The translations under genes and the position numbers were made by a program. Under the pieces are notes generated by a model, which was not told the DNA's origin, ran no database searches, and saw nothing but the letters and a program-made list of their open reading frames with translations. Shown here one piece after another: positions 39,647-49,967 of a stretch of DNA of 64,000 bases (the first letter of the stretch is position 1; every line of letters begins with the position of its first letter). This DNA comes from Clostridium sp. NkU-1 (GTDB lineage: Bacteria; Bacillota_A; Clostridia; Lachnospirales; Lachnospiraceae), in the NCBI GenBank assembly GCA_001312405.1, contig BBDR01000007.1:134373-198372 (forward strand), in the 5' to 3' direction.

Positions 39647-41097
39647 ATGGCATTGATGACAGGGGAAGAGTATGTGGAAAGCATGCGCAGAATGAAACTG
39701 AATGTTTACATGTTTGGGGAAAAAATTGATGATCCCATTGATAATCCGATTTTAAGACCGTCGCTTAATTCTGTAAAGGCCACTTATGATCTGGCTCAGA
39801 TGCCGGAATATGAAGATTTAATGACAGTGACTTTAGAGGATGGGCGCAAGATCAACCGGTTTGCCAATATTCACAGAAGTACGGCTGATCTGATAAAAAA
39901 AAGTAAAGATGCAAAGGCTTTGCGGCCAGAAGACGGCTTCCTGTTTTCAGCGGTGTGTAGGTATGGATGCATTTAATGCGGAATGGTCCACCACCTATGA
40001 GATTGATAAAAAGCATGGAACCCATTATCACGAGAATTTCAAAAAAATATTTAAGAATGGTTCAGGATGAGGATTTAACCGTAGACGGAGCCATGACGGA
40101 TCCAAAGGGTGACAGGGGGCTGGCTCCTCATGATCAGCCGGATCAGGATATGTATTTGAGAGTGGTGGAGCGAAAAAAAGACGGGATCGTTGTAAGAGGC
40201 GCCAAAGCACATCAGACCGGTATTATCAATTCCCAGGAAGTAATTGTAATGCCTACCGTTGCCATGGGACCTGATGATAAGGATTTTGCGGTATCCTTTG
40301 CGGTTCCAACGGATGCGGATGGAATCACAATGATAATCGGAAGACAGTCCTGTGACACCAGAAAGCTGGAGGGAGGCCAGATCGATGTGGGCAACAGCGA
40401 ATTCGGAGGAGTGGAAGCGCTGGTTGTATTTGACGATGTATTTGTCCCCAATGACCGCATCTTCCTGGATGGAGAATATGAATTTGCAGGTGTTCTGGTG
40501 GAACGTTTTGCAGGATACCACAGACAGTCCTACGGCGGGTGCAAGGTAGGCGTAGGGGATGTGTTAATCGGTGCGACCGCTTTGGCGGCAGATTACAATG
40601 GAGTACCCAAGGCTTCTCATATCAAGGATAAGCTGATTGAAATGACTCATTTAAATGAAACCCTGTATTGCTGCGGCATTGCCTGTTCCGCAGAAGGGAC
40701 ACCAACAGAATCCGGAAATTACATCATTGACCTTCTGCTGGCCAATGTATGTAAGCAGAACGTTACCAGATTCCCGTATGAGATTGCACGTCTGGCAGAA
40801 GACATTGCCGGCGGCCTTATGGTAACGGCGCCGTCTGAAAAGGATTTGAATGATCCGGTCATCGGCGGCTATGTGGAGAAGTACTTAAAGGGAGTTGAGG
40901 GAGTCTCTACAGAAAACCGCCTAAGGATTTTGCGTCTGATTGAAAATCTGACTCTTGGCACAGCAGCTGTAGGATACAGAACCGAGTCTCTCCATGGTGC
41001 TGGTTCTCCCCAGGCACAGAGAATCATGATCTCCCGCCAGGGAAACATTGGAAGAAAGAAAGAGCTTGCTAAAGCCATAGCCAAAATTGAGGATTAA
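39647..41097 (+). CDS. abfD: 4-hydroxybutyryl-CoA dehydratase / vinylacetyl-CoA isomerase (frameshifts)
   Basis: FAD and [4Fe-4S] enzyme converting 4-hydroxybutyryl-CoA to crotonyl-CoA. It starts MALMTGEEYVESMRRMKLNVY. After correcting single-base errors near 39920 and 40040, the cluster ligands appear as SCFQRCVGMDAFNAEW (CxxxC) and HLNETLYCCGIAC (His and Cys seven residues apart), the set known for AbfD. Near 40200: GAKAHQTGIINSQ. About 484 residues. The start at 39647 has better ribosome spacing than 39641. Confidence 0.93.
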
Positions 41098-41132
41098 TAT
41101 AGAAGCCTGAATGTATGCGGCTTATTGAGGAG

Positions 41133-41182
41133 AAATATCCGCCATAAACATATGGGACTGGACTTATGGCGGATATTTTTAT
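41133..41182 (+). terminator. Terminator between abfD and the CoA-transferases
   Basis: A perfect 15-bp stem AAATATCCGCCATAA (41133-41147) with TTATGGCGGATATTT (41164-41178), followed by TTATA. It should attenuate read-through into the transferase genes. Confidence 0.9.
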
Positions 41183-41215
41183 ATCAAAATATTGTGTCAG
41201 GGAGGTTACATAAGT

Positions 41216-42533
41216 ATGAACTGGAAAGAGATATATCTATCAAGACTTAAAACCATGGAAGAAGCTGTACTGCTTATAAAATCCGGTGACCGTGTGGTAA
41301 TTGGGCATGCAGTAGGGGAGCCGATGAAGCTGGTTGACACAATGGTGGATTATGCGGTAAAGGCTGACTTAAAAGACATTGAAATTTTTCAGCAGGTAGA
41401 TATGGGGCATTCCCTTTATGCACAGCCTGGTATGGAAAAGCATTTCAGAGAAAACAGCCTGTTTTTGGGAGCGAAAACAAGAGACTGCGTAAACAGCGGC
41501 CGCGGGGATTTTACGCCATGTTATTTTTACCAGACTCCTTACTTTTATCAGAATGTAAAGAAGCCTGATGTAGTTCTGGTTACCTTATCCCTGCCTGATG
41601 AACATGGCTATTGCAGCTTTGGAGTATCCTGCGATTATACAAAGCCGGCAGCAGAAGCAGAAGGGGCAAAGGTGATTGCTGTAGTGAATCCCAATATGCC
41701 AAGGACCATGGGAGACAGTTTTATCCATGTGAGCGATATCGATGTGATTGTAGAGGATGATACTCCGATTCCGGAGCTTGGGCTTCCTCGCATCGGCGAT
41801 GTTGAGATGGCAATTGGTGAGCACGTAGCATCTTTGGTGCATGATGGTGACTGTCTGCAGCTTGGAATCGGAGCCATTCCGGATGCAGTTTTAAAATTCC
41901 TTGGAGATAAGAAAAATCTTGGCATTCATTCTGAGATGATTTCAGATGGTGTCATCGACCTTTATGAGCGCGGAGTAATTAACTGCAGCGCAAAGAATTT
42001 TAACAAGGATAAAATGGTGGTGTCATTCCTTATGGGAACCAGGAGGCTCTATGATTTTGCAGACGATAATCCTGGATTATACATGGCGCCGGTGGATTAT
42101 GTCAATCATCCTACGATCATTGGAAGAAATGATAATCTGGTTTCCATTAACTCATCAGTAGAAGTAAATCTCATGGGAGAGGCCTGCTCTGAGGCCATGG
42201 GTTTAAAACAGTTTTCCGGAATCGGCGGGCAGGTTGACTTTATCCGCGGAGCATCTTTTTCCAGGGGAGGAAGAGCTATATTAGCATTTCCTGCCACCGC
42301 GAAAAAAAGGGACCATTTCAAAGATCGTGCCTTTCCTGACCCAGGGAGCCACCGTAACAACTACCAGAAATGATGTGGATTATATTGTAACAGAATATGG
42401 AATTGCAAAAATGAAGGGTAATACTTTAAGAGAAAGAGCACGTCAGCTGATCCGCATTGCGGCACCTCAGTTCCAGGACGGATTGGCAGAGGAATTCGAA
42501 AGACGTTTTGCTGAAAAATATCAGGAGGTGTAG
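41216..42533 (+). CDS. 4-hydroxybutyrate CoA-transferase, copy 1 (frameshift)
   Basis: About 439 residues of the acetyl-CoA hydrolase/transferase family (Cat2/AbfT). Blocks: DEHGYCSFGVSCDYTK, NPNMPRTMGDSFIH, GDCLQLGIGAIPDAVL, the catalytic glutamate region LGIHSEMISDGVIDL, and VDYIVTEYGIAKMKG near the end. A break at about 42303 (6-A run) joins PATAKKGTISKIVPFLTQG. Start 41216 with AGGGAGG. It activates 4-hydroxybutyrate for AbfD. Confidence 0.9.
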
Positions 42534-42537
42534 CTAC

Positions 42538-43850
42538 GTGGACTGGAAAAAAATCTATGCTTCAAAGGTAAAATCCCCTCAGGAAGCTGTAAAAATCATT
42601 CATTCAGGGGATACGGTGTTAATTGCTCATGCGGCTGCGGAACCGGATATGCTTGTAAGTGCAATGGTTGATCATGCGGCTCAGGAGGATTTAAAGGGCG
42701 TTCATATTGTTCAGCAGCATGACATGGGAGCCTGCAGGTTTTTTGAACCTGGAATGGAGAAACATTTTAAATACATTTCCCTGTTTGTAGGCACGCGCAG
42801 CAGAAGCTATATAGCAGAGGGAAAGGGCGATTTCACCCCTTGTTTCTTTAACCGGATACCAAATTACGTAACACAGACGAATACTGCGGATGTATTTTTA
42901 GTAACCGTATCACCGCCCGATGAACACGGTTACTGCAGCTACGGCCTTTCCTGTGACTTTGCAAAAGAAGTGGGAGAACAGCCGGGCACCAAGGTAATCG
43001 CAGCGGTCAATCCCAATATGCCAAGGGTAATGGGAGATAATTTTATCCATGTCAGCAAATTGGAAGCCATTGTGGAAAGCAATGAGCCGATCCATGAGCA
43101 TGGCCGTCCGGTAATCGGAGCAGTAGAGGAAAAGATAGGAGAAAACATCGCCAGCCTTGTGCGGGATGGAGACTGTCTCCAATTGGGAATCGGAGCAATT
43201 CCGGATGCAGTTTTAAAATTCCTTGGGGATAAGAGGGATCTTGGGATTCATTCGGAGATGATTTCCGACGGTATCATAGATCTTTATGAAAAAGGGGCAA
43301 TCACCGGGAAAAAGAAAAACATTGACAGAGGGAAAATGGTCATAACCTTTATGATGGGTACCAGAAGACTGTATGATTTTGTACACGACAATCCTGCCAT
43401 TTGCATGATGCCAGTCAGCTATGTGAACGATCCCTTTGTTATAAGCCAGAATGATAATGTGGTGTCCATAAATTCCGCATTGCAGATTGATCTCATGGGG
43501 CAGGTATGTGCGGAAGCCATTGGTCTAAAGCAATATTCAGCAGTAGGCGGACAGATGGACTTTGTAAGAGGGGCTTCTGCCTCAAAGGGAGGCCGGTCAA
43601 TCATCGCCTTTGGCGCTACCACAAAGGGAGGAACCATCTCTAAGATTGTACCGTTTCTGGCAGAGGGGGCAGCGGTTACAACCAGCAGAAACGATGTGGA
43701 TTATATTGTAACGGAATATGGAATTGCCCATTTAAAAGGAAAAACCTTAAGGGAACGGGCAAGGGACTGATAAAGATTGCGGCACCGGCCTTCCGGGAAG
43801 AGTTATCAGGAGAATTTGAAAAGCGATTTAGTGAAGTGCTTTTGGTGTAG
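42538..43850 (+). CDS. 4-hydroxybutyrate/butyrate-type CoA-transferase, copy 2 (GTG start, frameshift)
   Basis: A clear paralogue of the preceding gene, 4 nt downstream. It starts GTG (MDWKKIYASKVKSPQEAVKII) with AGGAGGT inside the end of copy 1. The same blocks are kept: DEHGYCSYGLSCDFAKE, GIGAIPDAVLKFLGDK, LGIHSEMISDGIIDL. A break near 43766 shifts ERARGLIKIAAPAFREEL. About 437 residues. The two copies may serve different acids (4-hydroxybutyrate and acetate/butyrate), which sequence cannot settle. Confidence 0.88.
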
Positions 43851-43871
43851 TGTAAACAAAGGAGGGGATAT

Positions 43872-44195
43872 ATGAATATCATTATGATTTCTAATTTGCT
43901 GGAAACGCTTATGATTGTATTCTTTGGCTTATCCTGGCCGTTTTCCATTCATAAGTCTTATGTGTCCAGAACTGCAAAAGGGAAAAGTCTTTCTTTTGAA
44001 ATTTTCATCTGGCTGGGATACATATTTGGAATTGTAAGAAAGTTTTTGCTGTATGGATCATCCCCTTCAGGGAATGACTGGCTGTTTTTCCTATCCTGGT
44101 TCTTTTACTTTTTAAATTTTATTGAAATTACATTCGATATGTGGCTTTATAGCAGAAACGTAAAATTAGATAAAGAAAGAGAGCAGGGAAAGTAA
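43872..44195 (+). CDS. Small PQ-loop-like membrane protein
   Basis: An intact 107-residue protein with three hydrophobic helices. LSWPFSIHKSYVSRTAKGKS has the proline-containing shape of a PQ-loop/SemiSWEET repeat. Ribosome site AAAGGAGGGG. Function unknown; a single three-helix unit would have to dimerise to make a pore. Its stop codon abuts a truncated minus-strand reading frame (44196-44247). Confidence 0.6.
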   Translation: MNIIMISNLLETLMIVFFGLSWPFSIHKSYVSRTAKGKSLSFEIFIWLGYIFGIVRKFLLYGSSPSGNDWLFFLSWFFYFLNFIEITFDMWLYSRNVKLDKEREQGK

Positions 44196-44247
44196 GCCTT
44201 ACCTTTGCATCAAGAAAAGATTCGATTTGTGTAATTGTGGTATCCAT
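44196..44247 (-). pseudogene. Orphan 5' end of a divergent gene
   Basis: On the minus strand a good ribosome site (AAGGAGATTACT) precedes ATG and MDTTITQIESFLDAKVR, which then runs into the reverse complement of the PQ-loop gene. It looks like the first 17 codons of a former LysR target gene cut off by a rearrangement. Confidence 0.35.
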
Positions 44248-44309
44248 AGTAATCTCCTTGGCATAATAGCCTGCCAATGCAGAGACAGTTTGCCAATGGA
44301 GATTGCTAT
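44246..44309. repeat. Imperfect inverted repeat in the LysR leader
   Basis: ATAGTAATCTCCTTGGCA (44246-44263) and TGCCAATGGAGATTGCTAT (44291-44309) are near-perfect inverted copies around a 27-bp spacer. They may be the LysR binding region or a duplicated ribosome-site segment facing both ways. Confidence 0.6.
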
Positions 44310-44337
44310 ATGAATATTTTATGAAAGAAGTGATGGT

Positions 44338-45227
44338 ATGACTGCTAATTTTGAGCATTATAAAGTCTTTTACTATGTAGCCAAATACAAAAATTTCACC
44401 AGAGCGCAAATGCCTTGGTAACGAGCCAGCCATCAGTTACATATTGCATGCAGAATCTTGAGAGCATGCTGGGGTGCAAGCTGTTTATACGATCCAGAAA
44501 AGGCGTCACTCTGACAGCCGAAGGAGAACATCTCTACAGCTATGTGGCTCCTGCATGCAAACAACTGATGCAGGGGGAAGAAACGCTGAGAGAATTGATG
44601 GGAGAGCAGCATGACCATATCAATGTAGGGGTAACTCAGGTGGCTATGCGGTCTTACCTGGTTGAGAAACTGAAAGTTTTCCAGGAACAGTATCCTCAGG
44701 TGAAGCTTAATATCTTCAATTATAATACAAAGCAGACTCTCAGTGAACTGAAGGCTGGAAAGATCGATCTGGCGATTATCACAACCCCTATTGACTATGA
44801 ACAGAGTTTAAAGGTAGTTGAAGTCAAATCCTTTAAGAGCATTCTGGTGGGTGGAAGAATGTATAAGGAATATGGAGAGAGAAAAATGTTCCTCTCAGAG
44901 GTGGTGAAGCTTCCTCTTATCACCATGTCCAGTACCACCACCACCTTTGGCTTTCTTCAGGAATTCTACCGTTCCTGCGGCCTTACCATGCAGCCGGCCA
45001 TTGAGGTGGCTACTATGGATCTTATTATTCCGGTTATCCGAAAAAATCTTGGAATTGGGTTTGTGCCGGAGGAGTTTGCCGGACCATTCCTTGAGGCAAA
45101 GGATATTCTGGAAATAAAGCTTCATGAACAGATTCCTGAGCGTAAGATCTGCATTGTCAGTGACAGCAACAGGCCCTTAGGCACTGTGGCCGAGGAACTG
45201 CAAAGCATGCTGGAATGCCAGAAGTAG
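44338..45227 (+). CDS. LysR-family regulator (frameshift)
   Basis: About 296 residues. It starts MTANFEHYKVFYYVAKYKNFTRAANALVTSQPSV across a missing base near 44410, giving the usual LysR helix-turn-helix, then LGCKLFIRSRKGVTLTAEGE. The effector domain (HINVGVTQVAMRSYLVEKL, GKIDLAIITTP) follows. It lies before the CGGC-MaoC/ACP/LuxE/LuxC genes in the same direction, with an inverted repeat upstream. Confidence 0.88.
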
Positions 45228-45247
45228 TCAGGCTTTAGGAGGCGGAG

Positions 45248-45974
45248 ATGGTAATTGGGATTAAGTACTGCGGGGGCTGCAATCCTGTGTATGACAGGGC
45301 AAAGCGGGTCAGAAAATTAAGAGAAACAAATCCTGGGCATGAATACGTGACACCAAAGGGAGACCAGGTCTGCGATTACTGGGTGGTGGTCTGCGGCTGC
45401 AGCAGAAGATGTGCGGAAGTGAAAAATTTAAAAGCACGTTACAAGGTGGCTGTGGTATGGGATGAAGAAAGCTTCAGGCAGCTGGAACAGGAGCTTTTAA
45501 AATCAAATGAGGAAACCCCCTCCCCATCCCAGGAAAAAAGAATGCTGCATCTTCATGAAACGGCAGCGGCAAAGAGGACCATATCGAAAGAGGATATAGA
45601 AATGTTTGCCAGGCTGACTCAGGATGAAAGCAGGCTTCACCAGGATACACAGGTCGCTTTAAAGACTGGATTTGACAGACCGCTGGCACATGGAATGTTC
45701 ATTGATTCCCTGGTTTCCGCCCTTATGGGAACAAGTATTCCCGGAAGCGGAACGGTGTACATGGAACACAATACCAGATTCATACGGCCGGTTTTTTTGC
45801 GGGGATACTGTAGAAATTACCGTCCAGTTTGTTTCCTTTGAGGAACAGGAGGACTGCTACATCGGACTTTTTTTCGGTACCTGTAAAAATCAGCACGGGG
45901 AAAGAGTTCTTACAGTCAGAAGCAGGCAGATGATGATGAAAACATTGTTTGCCGTGGCAGGAGAAAGGGAGTGA
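45248..45974 (+). CDS. CGGC-domain protein fused to a MaoC-like dehydratase (frameshift)
   Basis: Residues 1-85 begin IGIKYCGGCNPVYDR and hold further cysteines (VCGCSRRCAEVKN), resembling small cysteine-rich CGGC proteins. From about residue 105 a MaoC hot-dog domain follows, with FARLTQDESRLHQD and the hydratase-like FDRPLAHGMFIDSLVSALMG. A break near 45797 restores FFAGDTVEITVQFV. MaoC enzymes add or remove water on 3-hydroxyacyl-CoA or -ACP. The role of the cysteine-rich part is unknown. Confidence 0.72.
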
Positions 45975-45980
45975 GATTTT

Positions 45981-46217
45981 ATGACAAATCTGGAGACTTA
46001 CAACCGGTTATTTATCCGGGATTTAAGAGTAAAGGAAGAGGACCTTCCCGGTCTGAATTACAGAGGAACCAATTCCTGGGATTCTCTGGGACATATGGAT
46101 CTGATTTCAGATCTGGAGGAGACCTTTGATATCCATATCAGTACTTCAGATGTAATGGCTTTTTCATCCTATGAAAAAGGAAAAGAAGTTTTGGCAAAAT
46201 ACGGTGTTGTGATTTAA
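45981..46217 (+). CDS. Acyl carrier protein
   Basis: 78 residues, acidic. The phosphopantetheine serine is Ser35 in SWDSLGHMDLI. A dedicated carrier encoded 6 nt after the MaoC fusion and 23 nt before the LuxE-like gene, unlike housekeeping acpP, which sits with fab genes. Predicted to carry the acyl group handled by the neighbouring ligase and reductase. Confidence 0.88.
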   Translation: MTNLETYNRLFIRDLRVKEEDLPGLNYRGTNSWDSLGHMDLISDLEETFDIHISTSDVMAFSSYEKGKEVLAKYGVVI

Positions 46218-46240
46218 AAAAAAGGGGGAAGCCATTCATT

Positions 46241-47313
46241 ATGGATTATGAAGGCATTCTGAGCAGGAAGCCGTTTTCCGCGGCAAAGGAAGAGAAAAAA
46301 CTGATGTACGGAGAATGGCTGACAGAACTGACGGATTATCACAGAAAGCACTGTCATTCATACGGACAATTGTTGAAACACCTTATGATTCCGGAACATG
46401 GCCAGCTGGGAGAGGAAGAGATCCCTATGCTTCCGGTTGGGCTTTTTAAGGATATGGACTTAATCAGCATTCCAGACAACAAGGTATTTAAGACCATGAC
46501 TTCTTCCGGAACAAAAGGGCAGAGGGTATCAAGGATTTATCTGGATAGGGATACGGCAAATTACCAGCAGAGGGCACTGGCAAATATTGGAGGAGACTTT
46601 TGGGGAGAGGAACGGCTTCCCCTTCTGGTCCTGGACAGTCCGGATGTATTAAAAAATAGAAACTTGTTTTCAGCCAGAGGAGCGGGAATCCTTGGATTTT
46701 CTATTTTTCCTCCAGAATCTGTTATGGGCTGGACCAGGATATGAACCTTGATATGGAAAGAATCCGGCAATTTCTGGACCGCTATACGGGAAAACGGATC
46801 CTGATATTTGGCTTCACCTATATGATCTGGAAGTATTTCTATCAGGCCCTTGCAAAGTCCGGGCAAAAGCTGGATATTCCCGAAGGAATCCTTATCCATG
46901 GGGGAGGATTTAAAAAGCTTGAGGACCAATCGGTTTCCGCTCATGAATTTAAGGAGAGGATCAGGGAAGTGTCCGGCATAAAAGAAATCCATAATTATTA
47001 TGGGATGGCAGAACAGACAGGCAGTATCTACGTGGAATGTTCCCAGGGTCACCTCCATGCAAGCCTATATTCCGATATCATAACCAGACGGGTAAAGGAT
47101 TTTGGCGTCTGTTCCCATGGAGAAAAAGGGATCATACAGGTACTTTCTCCCCTTGCCCTTTCTTATCCCGGGCACTCCATACTTACGGAGGATGAGGGAA
47201 TCATTCTGGGAGAGGATGATTGCCCCTGCGGCCGTCTGGGAAAATATTTTAAAGTATTTGGAAGAATACGCCAGGCTGAGATAAGGGGGTGCAGCGACAC
47301 CTATGATGGATGA
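46241..47313 (+). CDS. luxE: LuxE-family acyl-protein synthetase (frameshift)
   Basis: About 357 residues. AMP-binding core TMTSSGTKGQRVSRIYLD, then LIFGFTYMIWKYFYQAL, GILIHGGGFKKLEDQ, NYYGMAEQTGSIYVEC and DDCPCGRLGKYFKVFGRIRQAEIRGCSDTY. A missing T near 46705 shifts FSIFSSRICYGLDQDMN. LuxE activates fatty acid and hands it to LuxC for reduction. Here it is followed directly, with overlap, by a LuxC homologue. Confidence 0.85.
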
Positions 47314-48502
47314 TGTTACATATCTGGCAGGAGTAAGCCAGCCAAAGGCTGAGCCGTTAAAACCTTTTTCAGAACCTGTTTTGGATTTTCTGGAAGAGCT
47401 TTCTATTGAAATACGCAAAAGGAGAACGGAGTTTGAAACCTACCGTGAAATCCCGGCTTTTGGGTTCTGGTTAAGAAGGACCCATATGGAGGAATTTCGG
47501 ATGCGGTACGACGATCGAAAACTTCGCATAGGCAGAGGTGTGATCTTTCATATTGTTTCTTCCAATGTCCCGGTGTTGTTTGCCTACAGTATGGTCATCG
47601 GCTTATTGGCTGGAAACAGCTGCGTGGTACGGATCTCTTCCAGGAGCCGGGATGAGGATCAAAAGCTATGTGAAATAATTGACAATCTTTTGAGCCGGCC
47701 GGAATTTTCATCGGTCAGAAATCGGATTTCTGTTTTTCCTGTAAAAGAGACAATGAAATCATCAAAAGCTGGCTGGAGGAATGCGATGGTCTTATGGTAT
47801 GGGGAGGAGATCAGGCCATACAATCGGTCAGAGGAATGAAACTAAGACCGGATGCCGTGGAGGTCATGTTTCCAGACCGGTATTCCATCTGTATTCTGGA
47901 TACAAACCGGATTGGAACGATTCCTGATGAAGGACTTCAAACGCTGGCATACGGATTTGTAAAGGATGCTTATGCCATGGATCAGAATGCCTGCTCCAGC
48001 CCTCAGTTTGTCATATGGAACCAGGAAGAAAAGACGGAAAGGACAGAACAGATCCGCAGAAGATGGTGGAACGCCGTAAGGAAAGAAGCATCCGCTTATG
48101 AGTTAAACCCTCATAAGGCAACGAAAAAAATACGAGACCTTATGCAGATACGCCATGATAACGGAGGAAATCTTAAAGACAGAGCAGTACGGTAACCTGC
48201 TTTATACGGTCCTGCTTTCTAAAATTCCTCCAAATCCGGAAAGATACCGTGGAACCTGCGGATTGTTTTTTGAGTATCAGGGAGATTACCGGACGGCGGT
48301 CAGGCAATTGGCAGTCAGGAAACTTCAGACGGTGACGTATTACGGAATCCGCAGGGAGGAACTGACAGATTATATTATAAATAACCATCTATATGGAATC
48401 CACAGGGTGGTGCCCATAGGGGAAGCCTTGAACATGGATCTTGTATGGGATGGGCAGGATCTGATTGGGATGCTGTCCAGGGAAATTGTCTGGGAGGAGT
48501 AA
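47303..48502 (+). CDS. luxC: LuxC-family acyl-CoA/acyl-enzyme reductase (frameshifts)
   Basis: About 400 residues of the aldehyde-dehydrogenase superfamily, LuxC branch: RIGRGVIFHIVSSNVPVLFAYSMVIGLLAGNSCVVRIS, then a region DQNACSSPQFVIWN carrying the likely acyl-accepting cysteine. Breaks near 47752 and 48170. It starts within the end of the LuxE gene. Expected to reduce an acyl thioester to an aldehyde with NAD(P)H. No luciferase genes are present, so this is not bioluminescence. Confidence 0.83.
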
Positions 48503-48503
48503 T

Positions 48504-49917
48504 ATGCGTCTGTTTCAGGAAGAAAAGTCATACAAAGACCGGCTGCTGGCAGCAGATGATGCCGGACAGACGGTGACATACCGGGATCTGGATTTCTTTA
48601 CAGAGGAATTTTACCGGTATATCGGAGGGAAAAAACTGATTTTTATATTATGCCAGAATACCATTGGGTCTCTGTTTGGGTATCTGGGCTGCTTAAAAAC
48701 AGGGGTGGTTCCTTTGATGCTGGAAAAACACATCAACCAGGAGCTTCTAATGCGGCTGATCCGTGAATACCGCCCGGCTTTTCTATACATACCGGAAGAT
48801 TGTCTTTTAAAGGCAGAGGAATGTGAGGTTGTATGGAAAACACAGGGATACTGCCTGTGCCGCAGAAAGGAGAAGCTGCCGCCTTCCCTTTACGGAGAGC
48901 TTTCCTTACTTCTTACTACATCAGGAAGCACAGGAAGTCCAAAGCTTGTAAGGCAGAGCGGAAGGAACATCGATGCCAATACAGAATCCATATGTGAGTA
49001 TCTTAACATCAATGAGAAGGAAAGACCTGTTACCACACTGCCCATGAATTACACCTATGGATTATCCATCATCAACAGTCATGTAAAAGTGGGTGCATCC
49101 CTTTTGCTTACGGTCCGCAGTATGGTAGAACAGCCGTTTTGGGATTATGTAAAAGAAAAAAAAGGCCACGTCCTTTGGCGGAGTTCCCTATACCTACCAG
49201 GTTCTGAAACGGATCGGGTTTCTCCAGATGGACCTGCCGGATTTACGGACCATGACACAGGCAGGAGGAAAGCTTCCCATGAACCTTCATAAAGAGTTTG
49301 CTTCCTATGCAGAAAAGACTGGAAAGCAATTTGTTGTTATGTATGGGCAGACAGAAGCCACGGCAAGAATGGGGTATCTGCCCGCTGCAAAAGCAGTGGA
49401 GCGATGCGGGAGCATGGGAGTTGCCATACCAGGAGGCAGGTTCTGGCTGGAGGATGATAAGGGAAAAGAAATCAAAGAACCGGATACCCAGGGAGAACTG
49501 GTGTACGAAGGGGAAAATGTAGCACTTGGATATGCCTGCTGCCCTGAGGATTTAAAAAAAGAAGATGAGTGGAAGGGCATCCTGCATACCGGTGATATGG
49601 CAAAACAGGATCAGGACGGTTATTACTACATCACCGGAAGAAAGAAACGTTTCATCAAAATGTTTGGAAACAGGGTAAATCTTGATGAGGCGGAGCGGCT
49701 GTTAAAGGAACATTTTGAAGGAATTGATTTTGCCTGTGTGGGAACAGATGACAATCTGGTCATTTATACAGATCACAGGGAGGAATCTGGAGAGGAGCTG
49801 ATCCTGGAACATCTTTATCAGATGACAGGGATAAATTCCAGGGCAGTACGGATTCGTTTGGTGGATAAGATTCCTAAGAACCAGTCCGGGAAAACTCTTT
49901 ACAAGGAGCTTTTATAA
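48504..49917 (+). CDS. ANL-superfamily acyl/aminoacyl-ACP ligase (frameshift)
   Basis: About 470 residues. P-loop LTTSGSTGSPKLVRQSG, VMYGQTEATARMGYLP, GILHTGDMAKQDQDGYYYITGRKKRFIKMFGNRVNLDE and the C-terminal lysine motif PKNQSGKTLYKELL. A break near 49175 restores SFGGVPYTYQVLKRIG. Starts 1 nt after the LuxC stop with GGGAGGAG. It most likely loads the ACP encoded at 45981 (inference). Confidence 0.82.
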
Positions 49918-49967
49918 GGAACGCAGCTTATGACATGGCTGTATTTGATGGAAAAGGAGGTCTTATT

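Noticed and set aside
45248..49917. Bioluminescence operon
   Set aside because: LuxC and LuxE homologues are present, but luxA and luxB are not, and the organism appears strictly anaerobic.
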